From Peronospora farinosa (Eukaryota; Oomycota; Peronosporomycetes; Peronosporales; Peronosporaceae): a stretch of 64,000 bases of DNA. The notes under the pieces were generated by a model. It was not told the origin of the DNA, made no database searches, and saw only the letters and a list, made by a program, of their open reading frames with translations. The translations under genes and the position numbers were made by a program. Positions 29,997-39,446 of this stretch are shown in pieces. Positions within the stretch are counted from its first letter, which is position 1; the number at the start of each line of letters is the position of its first letter. The stretch lies in assembly GCA_947646735.1 (NCBI GenBank), contig CANTFK010000107.1, positions 142,436 through 206,435 on the forward strand, read 5' to 3'.

Positions 29997-30594
29997 ATGG
30001 CGACAATAGTGAGCCTTAAGAAGCAGTTGCCGTTCCTCGTACGTGCCGCAGCGCGGGTTTAGCGACTCGGTTGCGTACATACAGTTGACGTAACGTTGCC
30101 CACTTATTTGGCGCTGAGACATAGCTCAAACATCGCTTCGCGCAATAAGAACCCTGTTCGGATATATTAATACTTTCCCGCCAGCATACCAGCGGCAGCT
30201 ACAATGCATTTGAATAGCGAATAAACAAGTCCAAGACTTAAGCAATGTTAGCCGCTGTGTCTGCAGCACCATCAAGCATTTGCTTTATTGTTCCAGTGCT
30301 GAACATCTAACATGTTGCTGGGCTGAGCCAAGGACAAGATGTTCTAGAGCATGTGCCAGCTTTGAGCTCTTGCAATTTCTGGTATAATTGATACGCGCTG
30401 AGGCAGCTAGAGAAACGACGACAGGTGCTAAAAGCGCCGCGTTTCTGTGTGCGGACGGTGGCGCACCTGTAAACGAGTGTTGTACCCGTTGTAGGCGCTG
30501 GACGGAACGCTGGCTGCAAGACAGGCTTCCCCTGTAGCTCTTGTGATTTGATGTTTTACCAATATGTGTGGGAACAGACTGTCTATTTGCCGTT

Positions 30595-31026
30595 ATGGCT
30601 TACAAGATATTTGAAAGTCCGCAGCCATTCTAGTACCCAGGAGATGCTTACGAGGGCTGTGCAGTGCCGGTTGACGATGGTCTCCTCACAAATTTCCGTT
30701 GCTAGGGGAGGTAGAAGCCCATTACTCACATCCCTATCTCTTTGTGGTTCCTCGATAGTGACCATTCGGAGTTGGCGAAGAAGGACGTGTTTGATTTCTG
30801 CTACCTCTTGCTACGTCAACGCACGTTCGTGCTAATGGATACGTCGGTTCCGCTGAATCCGGAGCGTGTTTACGCAGACGGAGCAAGCTATTTGCCATAT
30901 TATTTCCAGGCCCGGCCATCGATGTCAGCGTTGTCGGGAAACACGTGCGTGATAGCCGCCCGCACTCTCGGAGGTAGCTCCGGTGCCGAACGCGATAATG
31001 CTGCCTGTTTGTACAAAACCATTTGA
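30595..31026 (+). pseudogene. Unidentified pseudogene with three stops
   Basis: From the ATG at 30595 one frame reads MAYKIFESPQPF, a stop, then YPGDAYEGCAVPVDDGLLTN, two more stops, and then an uninterrupted coding-like stretch: FLDSDHSELAKKDVFDFCY, RTFVLMDTSVPLNPERVYAD, GASYLPYYFQARPS. It ends at 31026. The even amino-acid composition and the single frame across the stops suggest a former gene. I do not recognise the family. The open frames downstream (31030-31290, on both strands) may belong to it but could not be placed. Confidence 0.45.
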
Positions 31027-31704
31027 GCAAATGACGAACCTACGTTTTGTAAAGCCGTCCAACTTGAACCTTCTGGCTTTTGATACGTACAATGTAGAAC
31101 AAACGATGTCTTTAACACCGAAAGTAAATGAAGTAGCACCACAACCAAACATGAAATTTGTCATGCACATAACATTCCACAGTGGCTGTGGCTTTCTTTT
31201 TGCGCATGTACTATCCAGATCATACATAGACGGGAAATCACTACCGTCCTGTCCATCTGACCTCATCAGCTCAAACGTCAAGTTAATATGAGTGGATTTA
31301 CTCGGACATGCTGCTCACAATAACTTGATAGGTTGATAAGATCATTCAACATCAGTCAAATTCCTACTATGCGCTTTGTTTAACAAATGCGCTAGCAAAT
31401 GCACCACAGTATGACACCCAACACCAGCTTAATTTCCTTGAAACCAACCTGTCGACATTCATTATCCATAAAGAATGTAAACACTGTTTTTGTCCCACGT
31501 ATTGGCGATAATGATACGGTTCGCGATGTGCTCGGTCCCTTGGGATACTTCCGCGATACAGCTAGAAAGGTTACTATCCAAGAGCCAGGCGAGTTTGACG
31601 GTATTGATGTCTGCCCTTCCAACATGCAAGAGTCCGACAGCCAGTCAAGGTCACAAACAGCCTCCCCACTTTACATTTTGCCTGTAACGCACACGACCAC
31701 GACA

Positions 31705-31905
31705 ATGCTGATTATTACCGCGCTGATCGTATGGTCAGCTGCAAGCGCGGCATCCGTGATGCCTGTGCATGCCATCCGCAGCGCACACAAGTCCACTACA
31801 TGGAATGTGACGAACACTCCCATCTCGGGCTCCAGCGTGAGCATGGATTCGAATTACTACAGCTCCGATCCGATACTTATTATTAGTACCGCGATCCGAT
31901 ACTAA
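31705..31905 (+). pseudogene. Truncated secreted-protein reading frame at the edge of element C
   Basis: The ATG at 31705 opens a frame with a typical signal peptide (MLIITALIVWSAASAASV). It is followed by a Ser/Thr-rich segment (HKSTTWNVTNTPISGSSVS, MDSNYYSSDP). The frame then runs into a short tandem repeat and stops at 31905, 44 bp before the LTR of element C. The mature part is only about 45 residues, so the 3' end of the gene appears lost. The family is not recognised. The same frame extends upstream of 31705, but the signal peptide argues for this start. Confidence 0.4.
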
Positions 31906-31946
31906 TTATTTAGTACCGCGATCCAATACTAATTATTAGTACCACG
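31867..31946 (+). repeat. Three 26-27-bp tandem repeats at the LTR border
   Basis: Units such as GATCCGATACTAATTATT plus TAGTACCGC are repeated three times directly before the left LTR of element C. Confidence 0.75.
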
Positions 31947-31948
31947 AT

Positions 31949-32404
31949 TTTAATGGGGCACCCTCCGACTATACTGATAAGAGTATAGTCTACTTTCACT
32001 TATTACAGTGAAAGCAGGTGCCTAAATTGCCTCACGTACACGTGAGCAGAGGAAGGGAATCAATTAAACAAACGCTTAGAAGTAGGGAAAAAGAGAACTG
32101 TATTTAATATAGTTAACTATCTAATACAACTAATCTGTTATAACCTATGTTAACTATATTAAACTACAACTATGTATGTTGATAACTTGCCCTCCACTCA
32201 TTGGGCGCGTTCATCGGTCATTGGTCAGCGCGTTGGTTGATATGATGGCCCATCTCAATCAATGATAGGGCATCTCCAACTTCAAGGAGATATAGGACAA
32301 TATTATAAGAAAAGAAAATATTGTCAAATATTATTAGTTATAATAATATTTTATTGACACTTCATATAAGTGTCAATATTATGTAACGGGCTCACCCCGT
32401 TACA
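31949..32404 (-). repeat. 3' LTR of element C
   Basis: 456 bp, about 98% identical to 38233-38690. On the - strand it begins TGTAACGGGGTGAG and ends CCCCATTAAA; the other copy ends CCCCATTACA. Confidence 0.92.
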
Positions 32405-32416
32405 TCACCCCCCCTC
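32405..32416 (-). promoter_or_regulatory. Polypurine tract of element C
   Basis: The - strand reads TTGAGGGGGGGTGA directly before the LTR start TGTAACGGGG. It has the right place and composition for a plus-strand primer. Confidence 0.6.
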
Positions 32417-32502
32417 AACCAACAGTCACATTAGTGACTGTTTAGTGACTATGGGAAAGGAGCACTTGTTGGGTTTTCTATTATTCCAACAATTTTCACG
32501 CT

Positions 32503-33318
32503 ATGACTAAGTCAATGCGCGTCGCTGCTAAGGCAGCTATGAGCTCGGCTGCACGCCTGTGTGCAGCCGCTACTGAGGCTTCACAGCCTCAGCCAGCAGA
32601 CACATTAGTGTCTGCTGGAAGTCAACATCAGCCTGCAACGCCTGTTGCAGGTTCACGTAGCGCTTCGCCACGTGAAGATGTTAACCCAGAGTTAGTCGTT
32701 GACTACTCTGGTGAGTCGGATGACGCATCCGACTCAAAGCCACCTGTGTCACTCCCGGGCTCTCCCCGGGGTGATACCTCGTCGTCGAATGTTACGAAGA
32801 GGGATCGTGGTACATTGAGTGAATCAATGTACCGTGAAATGTTCGGGTCGTCTGATGTATCAGACGAATCGCCAAACGAGTCGAAGGATATTGACTCGAA
32901 TGGGGACCGTAAGGGTGATGTCAGTGCTTCTACTGACATCAATGCTCATAGTGTCGGTACTTCTGTTGACACTAATGCTCGTGGTGTCAGTACTTCTGTT
33001 GACACCACGCAGGAGGCTTTAGACCGCAACGTATTGCGTCTTCCTCCTGATCGCAAGCCATGGATGCTACCTAAGCATCTGCTTGATCGTTGGTCTGGAA
33101 AGACCAACGAACGGTTTCCCATACCGTTGTTTGATGCGTCAAAGCTTCATGGCCTTGACGCCAGTGCGAAGAACTTTTGCACTGAGAACGACTATTACAT
33201 CGATGTGTTTCTTGAACATCGATGGTATGGCCCACACAAGAAGCGTGAGGCTGACGCGTTCCTCCAATATTGTAACGCGTTTATCACCAACGTTTTAAAC
33301 GTTGGGAAAGAGGCTTGA
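32503..33318 (+). CDS. Opposite-strand ORF of element C (aORF-C), N-terminal part
   Basis: This is an intact frame of 271 codons from an ATG 98 bp inside the LTR, antisense to gag-pol. The N-terminal 190 residues are Ser/Asp-rich and probably disordered. They contain a short tandem repeat of SVGTSVDTNARGV type (32941-33005). The last 75 residues look folded: LPPDRKPWMLPKHLLDRW, FPIPLFDASKLHGL, YYIDVFLEHRWYGPHKK, EADAFLQYCNAFITN. No known domain is recognised. Its intact state contrasts with the broken pol of the same element. A further coding-like piece follows at 33854. Confidence 0.6.
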   Translation: MTKSMRVAAKAAMSSAARLCAAATEASQPQPADTLVSAGSQHQPATPVAGSRSASPREDVNPELVVDYSGESDDASDSKPPVSLPGSPRGDTSSSNVTKRDRGTLSESMYREMFGSSDVSDESPNESKDIDSNGDRKGDVSASTDINAHSVGTSVDTNARGVSTSVDTTQEALDRNVLRLPPDRKPWMLPKHLLDRWSGKTNERFPIPLFDASKLHGLDASAKNFCTENDYYIDVFLEHRWYGPHKKREADAFLQYCNAFITNVLNVGKEA

Positions 33319-33529
33319 TTTCAAAGACTTTATGCTAGCCGCAATAAGTTTGAGAAACGAAGTACGTCCGGTGCATGCTATCGTTTGCACCGGTTATCTA
33401 GAGAGGCAGGCCTGTTATACCTCTCTTGGGGTGACCCATGCCCGGGGTGCCTGAGCACCTCGTCAAGAGCGCCTAAGGAGGCGTACCTCCTTACTGAGCC
33501 CTGATGGAGGGCTCGCATCTCTTCTGAAA

Positions 33530-33628
33530 TGCGTGAAGGGATTGCTACTTTGCAATCCCTTTACGAGCGCGCTGGGCGTAAGTAGGGATTGCAAAGTAGC
33601 AACCCTTCACGAGCGCGCTGGGCGCTCG
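33530..33628. repeat. Local inverted and direct repeat
   Basis: GGATTGCTACTTTGCAATCC near 33539 is inverted with one mismatch near 33585-33604. ACGAGCGCGCTGGGCG occurs twice as a direct repeat near 33563 and 33609. It lies between the two parts of aORF-C and may mark a rearrangement. Confidence 0.65.
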
Positions 33629-36215
33629 TTTTCCGATGGTCCTTCTTCACCATCGGGTGTCCCTTGTCGTACTGTTCGACAAGGCCCGAAACGTCGGCCA
33701 TGAGTTGGGCCCGAGGTTACCAGCAAGCCGCCGAAGGCGGATAGCCACTCCACCGGACGAGATAACTCGTCCGACGTCCCTTCACCTCGCGGTGATTTAG
33801 CAAGCGTTACACGAGGAAGCGCTTCCCACCATGAGAGTCCACCAGCGGGTGCGGTGGTGGAGGGAAAACCCTGTCCGATTCTTTCATCGGACTTGTCTGC
33901 TGAGTTAGACGGGTTTGCCCGTGTAACTCGTGAGCTACGTTGTGATGTTGATCACGAACGGGATAAGCTTCGCCGCTTAGAGGACATTGTGCGACATCTT
34001 GGGTTTGACCATGGTAAGTCTCGGGCAAACAATGTTGTCGCACTATTGGAGAATGAATGGCGACTTCATTCTCTAAGCAAGGAGCTGGCGACAGCTCGTC
34101 AGGAGATCGTCCAATATCATGGGAAGATCTCATCTCTTCACGACCAGGTATCGAATCTGGTTCGTGACAACAAGAATCTGAAGGGGATTCTTGAGAGTAA
34201 TGGCTATCTCGTCGTTCGAAGAAGCCGCGTACTGAACGTACGGACGAAGACGTCCCACGTAAAACGTAGGATGCGTACGCATCCTGCGTGGCAACTCGAT
34301 CGTGTATGCGTTTCCTAGGCGGCGCAATACACGAAACGGGCCGATGTACTTGGGCAACAATTTATTGCTGCCCTCGTTGGTCACTACATGTTTAGGTAGG
34401 TTTACTGTTGACAGTAAAACTAATTCACCTTCAATAAATGTCTGAGCATTTGTCCTTCCATTATTGTCTGCGTTTCTTTTTTGCTTATCCACCGCTTCTG
34501 TGATGGAGTCTTGCACGAAACGGACTACCGCTTCACGAGTCAGCAGGAAATCCTCAGCTGACTCGTTGCTTTTGGCTGCAGTGCATTTTGAATGCACTGC
34601 AGAGATATCGATCACTGATTCAGCGAGAACATTACTGTTCTTACTTGTGATACCTCGAACGATGCTGATATCTTCAGCATCGTTATCAGTAAGAGCGTCA
34701 TCGCTCTTACTTTCCTCCTCTTCACCGAAGTCGAATGGTACGACTTCGGTTACTTTCGCGTCGTCCCTAACGTGGTCGCGTGATGAGCAAGAGCCAGATT
34801 GGTTCTCGCTCGAGCGAGTCTCTCCCCCTTTAGTTAGAGTCACTCTCTACTAAGGTCGGGACACGTGGATGGCAAAGGCCATTTACTTAGAACGGTGTAT
34901 GCTTCGTGGACGCATGCACTGAGTTGTTGATGGCGAATTCGATCATCGACAAAAACTCACTCCAACTCGTGAACGAGTAGACGTACCCTCGAAGAGATAC
35001 TTCGAGGACGCGATTGGCGCGTTCAGTCTGACCATCAATCTGGTTGGTCAGAAGTAGACATTGTGAGCCGTGTTCCAAGTGTTTGGAACACGGAACGCCA
35101 AAACTCAGCCGTGAACCGGGGGTCCCTATCGGACACAAGTTTACGGAGTAACCCGTGCAATCGAAAGATTGTATCGATAAACACTCGAGCACAGCCCTCT
35201 GCTGTGATCGACTCAGGTAAAGCAACAAGATGTACCATCTTGCTGAACCTGTCTGCAAACACGAGAATACCATTATTCCCGTGAGCGTCTTTAGAGAACC
35301 CAAAGACGAAGTCCATTGATACGGACTCCCAGCACTCTGCCGGAACAATGTCCCGTTCACGCTTTAGGATCGGATAGAAACCATCTATCAGATCCATGGA
35401 CGAAAAGATGGTACTCTTAGACATACCATTTATGATTACGTCCTTTCTCGGTATCGGCGTTTGCGCCGGTATCGTTGCAGGGTTCAGCTTATTGAACGCG
35501 TGTACTATCCGCCACCCTCCTGTGGCCTTGCGCACACAGAAAGTCGGAGAGCTGTGAGGTGAAGTTGACTCCCTCACATGGCCCGCTGCTAGGCGATCGG
35601 CAAAGAACTTGTCGATCGCCTCGACCTGTTCCCGAGGCAGTGGCCACTGCTTCATGACACAATATTTTGTGCCAGGAACAAGATCGATCTCGTGTCGAGT
35701 ACCTTTATGCTTAGGCAACTCGCACGGTACGGTTCAATAAAAACATCCTTGAATTTGACCAAATCCTTATACAAAGGATTTGACTTCAGAGACTCCCAGG
35801 ATTGCGATGTATATCGCTCAGTCCGAGTCTTCTTATCAAGGACACTTTCGTCCATTGATGAGCTGCTGAGAACCCGTTCGTTCTGGGCAAAAACTATTGC
35901 TGACCGAATGTCAGTCATGTACTCGTCCTCTGCGACGAGAACACAGATCTGCTTGACTTTGCCACTACGCAGATCACGCAAGAACCTTTTAGGTTCTAGC
36001 GTAGGCAACTGAGTTATCTCCAAAGTTAACTTCGAAGGCGCGATCAGATCAAGTGTATAAGCGCCTACGTTTGATCCGTCATTAACCAAGACGTTCAACG
36101 TCTCGGTTACTTCTTGGGGACTTATTCCCTCAGTAATTATTTCCTGGGGACTTATTCCCGCAGGCTCGATGGAACTTGTTCCATCGACTTCCTCTAGCTG
36201 TGGTGGCGCAACCAC
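33600..36215 (-). pseudogene. Element C pol: RT fingers, integrase, chromodomain (internal deletion)
   Basis: On the - strand, 36215-35652 holds a protease-RT linker and 35718 onward holds RT fingers (HEIDLVPGTKYCV, FCVRKATGGWRIVHAFNKL, motif A-like FSSMDLIDGFYPIL). At about 35365 the frame jumps without a break to PAECWESVSMDFVFGFSKD, the integrase core. The YxDD palm, RNase H and the zinc part of integrase are therefore deleted in frame. Integrase continues (VSDRDPRFTAEFW, INNSVHAST, LPKYIGPFRVLRRLGNAY, THPTFYVGRLRPY). After a frameshift at about 34133 come HPLVDSHGGKRFLV, a TAA and RLLNHREVKGRRTSYLVRW, a decayed chromodomain reaching about 33690. The copy cannot be autonomous. Confidence 0.85.
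33854..34318 (+). CDS. Opposite-strand ORF of element C, coiled-coil part
   Basis: This is an open frame of 154 codons, probably a frameshifted continuation of the ORF at 32503-33318. Residues 10-115 are strongly coiled-coil: FARVTRELRCDVDHERDKLR, ENEWRLHSLSKELATARQ, ISSLHDQVSNLVRDNKN. The last 35 residues are likely read-through over the antisense integrase tail. The same position (3' part, over the chromodomain segment) is also helical in aORF-B. It may equally be an independent remnant. Confidence 0.4.
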   Translation: MVEGKPCPILSSDLSAELDGFARVTRELRCDVDHERDKLRRLEDIVRHLGFDHGKSRANNVVALLENEWRLHSLSKELATARQEIVQYHGKISSLHDQVSNLVRDNKNLKGILESNGYLVVRRSRVLNVRTKTSHVKRRMRTHPAWQLDRVCVS

Positions 36216-36236
36216 AGCGAGATCCTCTATGATAAA

Positions 36237-36893
36237 CTATCTAGTTGATCTAGGATTACCGTGTTGCCGCTTTTGGGCAACCGGTTTAATTTTCGGTGAA
36301 TGCTGCCCTCTAGGCGAGCATTCATGTTCCGGTCCACTCGACTTATTCGAGTGGTGGACCTTCGGCGCTGCCTGTGCTTGTGCACAGCCACCGGCAGCTT
36401 GCTGTACAGCGTGACTGATTGTCACGCTGAGTTCTTGTGCAGTCGTACTAACGACCGAACCACAATTGAGGCCATCACACTCACTCGTAGTACATTCACA
36501 CGCTTTTAACCGCTCCAAGACGTTCATCAGATGGCCATCTGATGAACAAGCGGCAGGCATCTTCACGGTTCGATGCTGCCAGCTGACCCATGGCTCGTAC
36601 CTATTGAGCCATGGTAATCCTAGGATGACATCAAATTTGTCATCCAGATCAAGTACGATGAAATCATCATCGTACTTTTTGCCTTCAAGCGTGTAGTGAA
36701 TTCCCACTACACGTTTCTTTGCTGTTACGGATGTGCCAGTTGCAAGGCGCACCGTCATCCTCGTTGGAGGGGTCTCGCGCTCAACATATTTGAGCCTACG
36801 ATTATCTAGCGATTGGCGTCGAACAAAGTTGTTCGAAGCCCCACAATCAACTAGGGCGCGAAGTGACATGTTCTTTGTCACTTCAATCTTCAA
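36237..36893 (-). pseudogene. Element C aspartic protease segment
   Basis: The - strand frame starts MKIEVTKNMSLRALVDCGAS. The LVDCGAS motif corresponds to the D-S/T-G catalytic loop of retropepsins, with Cys in the second place. FDVILGLPWLNRYEPWVSW follows at the usual distance. A low-complexity tail ends in a stop at 36237. It cleaves gag-pol in intact elements. Confidence 0.75.
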
Positions 36894-37036
36894 GGTGATG
36901 AGGGATACCTCATCACTGGGAGCGGCATCACACAGTGACTGTGTGTTGGGAGTAACCCTCGTTAAGAGTCCCGCGAACTCTCTTGACGTTGCTGGATCAG
37001 TAGGGCGCTCCGCCCCTACTGACCCCGACCGTTTTT

Positions 37037-38218
37037 TTATGGTCCACCACGTTGTTGCGATTTCGCAGCAACGTGGGACCCACGTCTCTGGCTCTTCTTG
37101 GCAGACGGACGATCGTCACTCCCAGTGTTACGAGACACTGGGCGTAGGGCACTACACTCATAAGCGTAGTGGCCCAACTTCTGACATCGATTGCACTTTT
37201 GCAATCGCTTGTACCCTGGAGAGCGAGGTCGCTCGCTCTCTACATAGGAGAGGTCCATTGGTTCTGGACCTCCGCCCTCCTGTCGTCTCGGTGGACGATA
37301 GGATCCCGAGTGGACGTGAGCCTGTTGTAGTCTAAAGTCCTCCTGTTTCGCTGCAGAGATCGCTTGATCCAGCGATTCTAGTTCCAAGCGGAACAGGTGG
37401 GTCTTAACAGGACCATCTGTCAGACCCTTGATGAACACAGTAGCCTGCGTTTGTTCATCGATTGGGTTCAGTACGATACAGCTAACGAGGTATCGTACGT
37501 GTTGGGCATAAGCGTGTATATCACGCTTACCCCGTTTTAAATCCAGGAGCTCAGCCTGAGCCCTGAATTCGGCGCGAGGCGGTTCAAATGTGTGTTTGAG
37601 CCGCGCCTTGAAGACGTCATACGTTGGGAAAACGTATGAGTCGTGCAGTTTGAGCCCTAAGGCCCAAGCTTTGGCACGTCCAAGTTCGACATGGCGAACT
37701 TGACCTTCATCGCATCTTCATCGATGCGACGAGCCTCAATGGCATCGTCGAGCTCGACGAACCATCTTAACAAGAAATCGCTTTCGACTGCCTTACATCA
37801 ATCTTCAAGGACTCGGGTAGACGTGTATACGTCGACCCGGCAGCAACAGCACTAGCCTGCTGTTGTCAAAACAGTTCAGACTGCTGAGCACCCTGCTGCA
37901 TCAACAAGTCAGCTTGTTGAGCGCCTTGTTCTCTTAACAGGTCAACCTGTTGAGAACCTTGCTCCTGTAGCAAGGTGAGTTTCTTCACAACTTCGTCAAG
38001 TTCATGCTGTTTGAACTTGGCGATGGTTGCATGTTGGTCGTCTCCGCTAAGAGAGAGCAACATGGCACCAACGGCAGGGTTGCCGATGGTTTAGCCATAC
38101 GCTGAACCGCATTCCATTCGAGGTCACTCAAATGGCGGAAATCATCACGCGTTGCGTGATGACGTTCATCACCCGCTGATTCCATAGTGGATGGTGCGGT
38201 GGTCGCTGAACGGAACAC
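37037..38218 (-). pseudogene. Element C gag with zinc knuckle
   Basis: Gag begins at or near 38218, soon after the primer-binding site. It breaks into several frames (stops and shifts between 37985 and 37440). Readable parts include a glutamine-rich heptad array (LLREQGAQQADLLMQQGAQQ) and, from 37438, LTDGPVKTHLFRLELESL and the CCHC knuckle CNRCQKLGHYAYEC near 37160. The capsid region is degraded, so the protein cannot be made intact. Confidence 0.8.
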
Positions 38219-38221
38219 GAA

Positions 38222-38230
38222 GTGCTACCA
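38222..38230 (-). promoter_or_regulatory. Primer-binding site of element C
   Basis: Two bases after the 5' LTR the - strand reads TGGTAGCAC, which resembles the initiator-Met tRNA complement used by many retroelements. Only nine bases fit. Confidence 0.5.
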
Positions 38231-38232
38231 GG

Positions 38233-38690
38233 TGTAATGGGGCACCCTCCGACTATACTGATTACAGTATAGTCTACTTTCACTTATTACAGTGAAAGCA
38301 GGTGCCTAAATTGCCTCACGTACACGTGAGCAGAGGAAGGGAATCAATTAAACAAACGCTTAGAAGTAGGGAAAAAGAGAACTGTATTTAGTATAGTTAA
38401 CTATCTAATACAACTAATCTGTTATAACCTATGTTAACTATATTAAACTACAACTATGTATGTTGATAACTTGCCCTCCACTCATTGGGCGCGTTCATCG
38501 GTCATTGGTCAACGCGCTGGTTGATATGATGGCCCATCTCAACCAATGATAGGGCATCTCCAACTTCAAGGAGATTTAGGAACAATATTATAAGAAAAGA
38601 AAATATTGTCAAATATTATTAGTTATAATAATATTTTTATTGACACTTCATATAAGTGTCAATATTATGTAACGGGCTCACCCCGTTACA
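38233..38690 (-). repeat. 5' LTR of element C
   Basis: 458 bp, near-identical to 31949-32404. It starts TGTAACGGGG and ends CCATTACA on the - strand. Confidence 0.92.
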
Positions 38691-39180
38691 GTCTTAACTC
38701 CGCGTGCGGTGGTGGTGGTGTTGGTCGGCGCTTGAAGCGCAGTACCACCGTTGTCGGTCGCTTGAAGCGATCCGCACAACGAACTTCTAAGAACAAAAGC
38801 TTTACTTGCTACTCGCAGAAGCTTATTCAGCTTCTCATGTGCAGTGAGCAGTAATTAGGAAATTTAAGACTGACTTATATTTAATAGAGAATTTTTTTAT
38901 AAAATGTAAACTACTGATTGGTCAAATGTAAATACGTAGAAACGTATCACTACGTGCGAGCTTTAATGTATATTAAGCTCGCTGATGACGTTCGTCTGTA
39001 ACGTCATCATGACGCTTGGGCGTCACTCCCGTTGAATGTGAATCCATCCATGGATATCACATCCACGAGGGTGGGTCATATTGATGTGCCTCACCCAAGT
39101 GGGAGATCTAAGGTACCAAGTACCCTTTTAGACCTCCCCTTTAAGTATCAGATATTTAACAGATTCGTGTAACTATTAGC
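38691..39180 (+). repeat. LTR-family fragment, copy 3 (+ orientation)
   Basis: This is the best-preserved copy of the family also seen at 2641-3235 (reverse) and 7880-8480. It directly abuts element C. It has a GC-rich part with GGTCGGCGCTTGAAGCG repeats, a middle AGACTGACTTATATTTAATAG, and a 3' part with GATGACGTTCGTCTGTAACG. No gene is present. Confidence 0.65.
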
Positions 39181-39446
39181 CCGTTATAGATGCAGTCTAT
39201 TGCTGCACGAGATATGCGCCATCAATCCACGAACAGGTGCAGAATAACGAAGGCGTAAAATAAAATCCACAACGATCTCAGTTAAATTCATGAGCATTCT
39301 GAATGTCCGGTATTGAATTTTGGCGCACCAATGCTCATTACATGATGGACCTAAAGCGGTAAAGTTGTTGACATTCCTTCCTTTGATTAATATCCACAAA
39401 ATTTAAGATGTACTGGTGCCAAATTGAGTCAACCATGTATTCTTTT

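Larger units (their letters stand above)
31949..38690 (-). mobile_element. Ty3/gypsy element C with both LTRs and an antisense ORF
   Basis: This is a 6.7-kb LTR retrotransposon transcribed on the - strand. Its LTRs are 38233-38690 (5') and 31949-32404 (3'). It has a primer-binding site, gag, protease, a deleted RT, integrase, a chromodomain, a polypurine tract and a + strand ORF between pol and the 3' LTR. The LTRs differ by about seven substitutions and two single-base indels, so the insertion is fairly young, yet pol has stops and a large deletion. No 5-bp target duplication is seen. The left edge reads TTTAAT instead of TGTAAT, and the right edge abuts another LTR fragment, so the borders were altered or recombined. 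Confidence 0.9.

Noticed and set aside
28000..31300. tRNA or other RNA genes in the intergenic interval
   Set aside because: Looked for B-box-like GGTTCGAATCC words and cloverleaf arms by eye; none convincing. A tRNAscan run would settle it.
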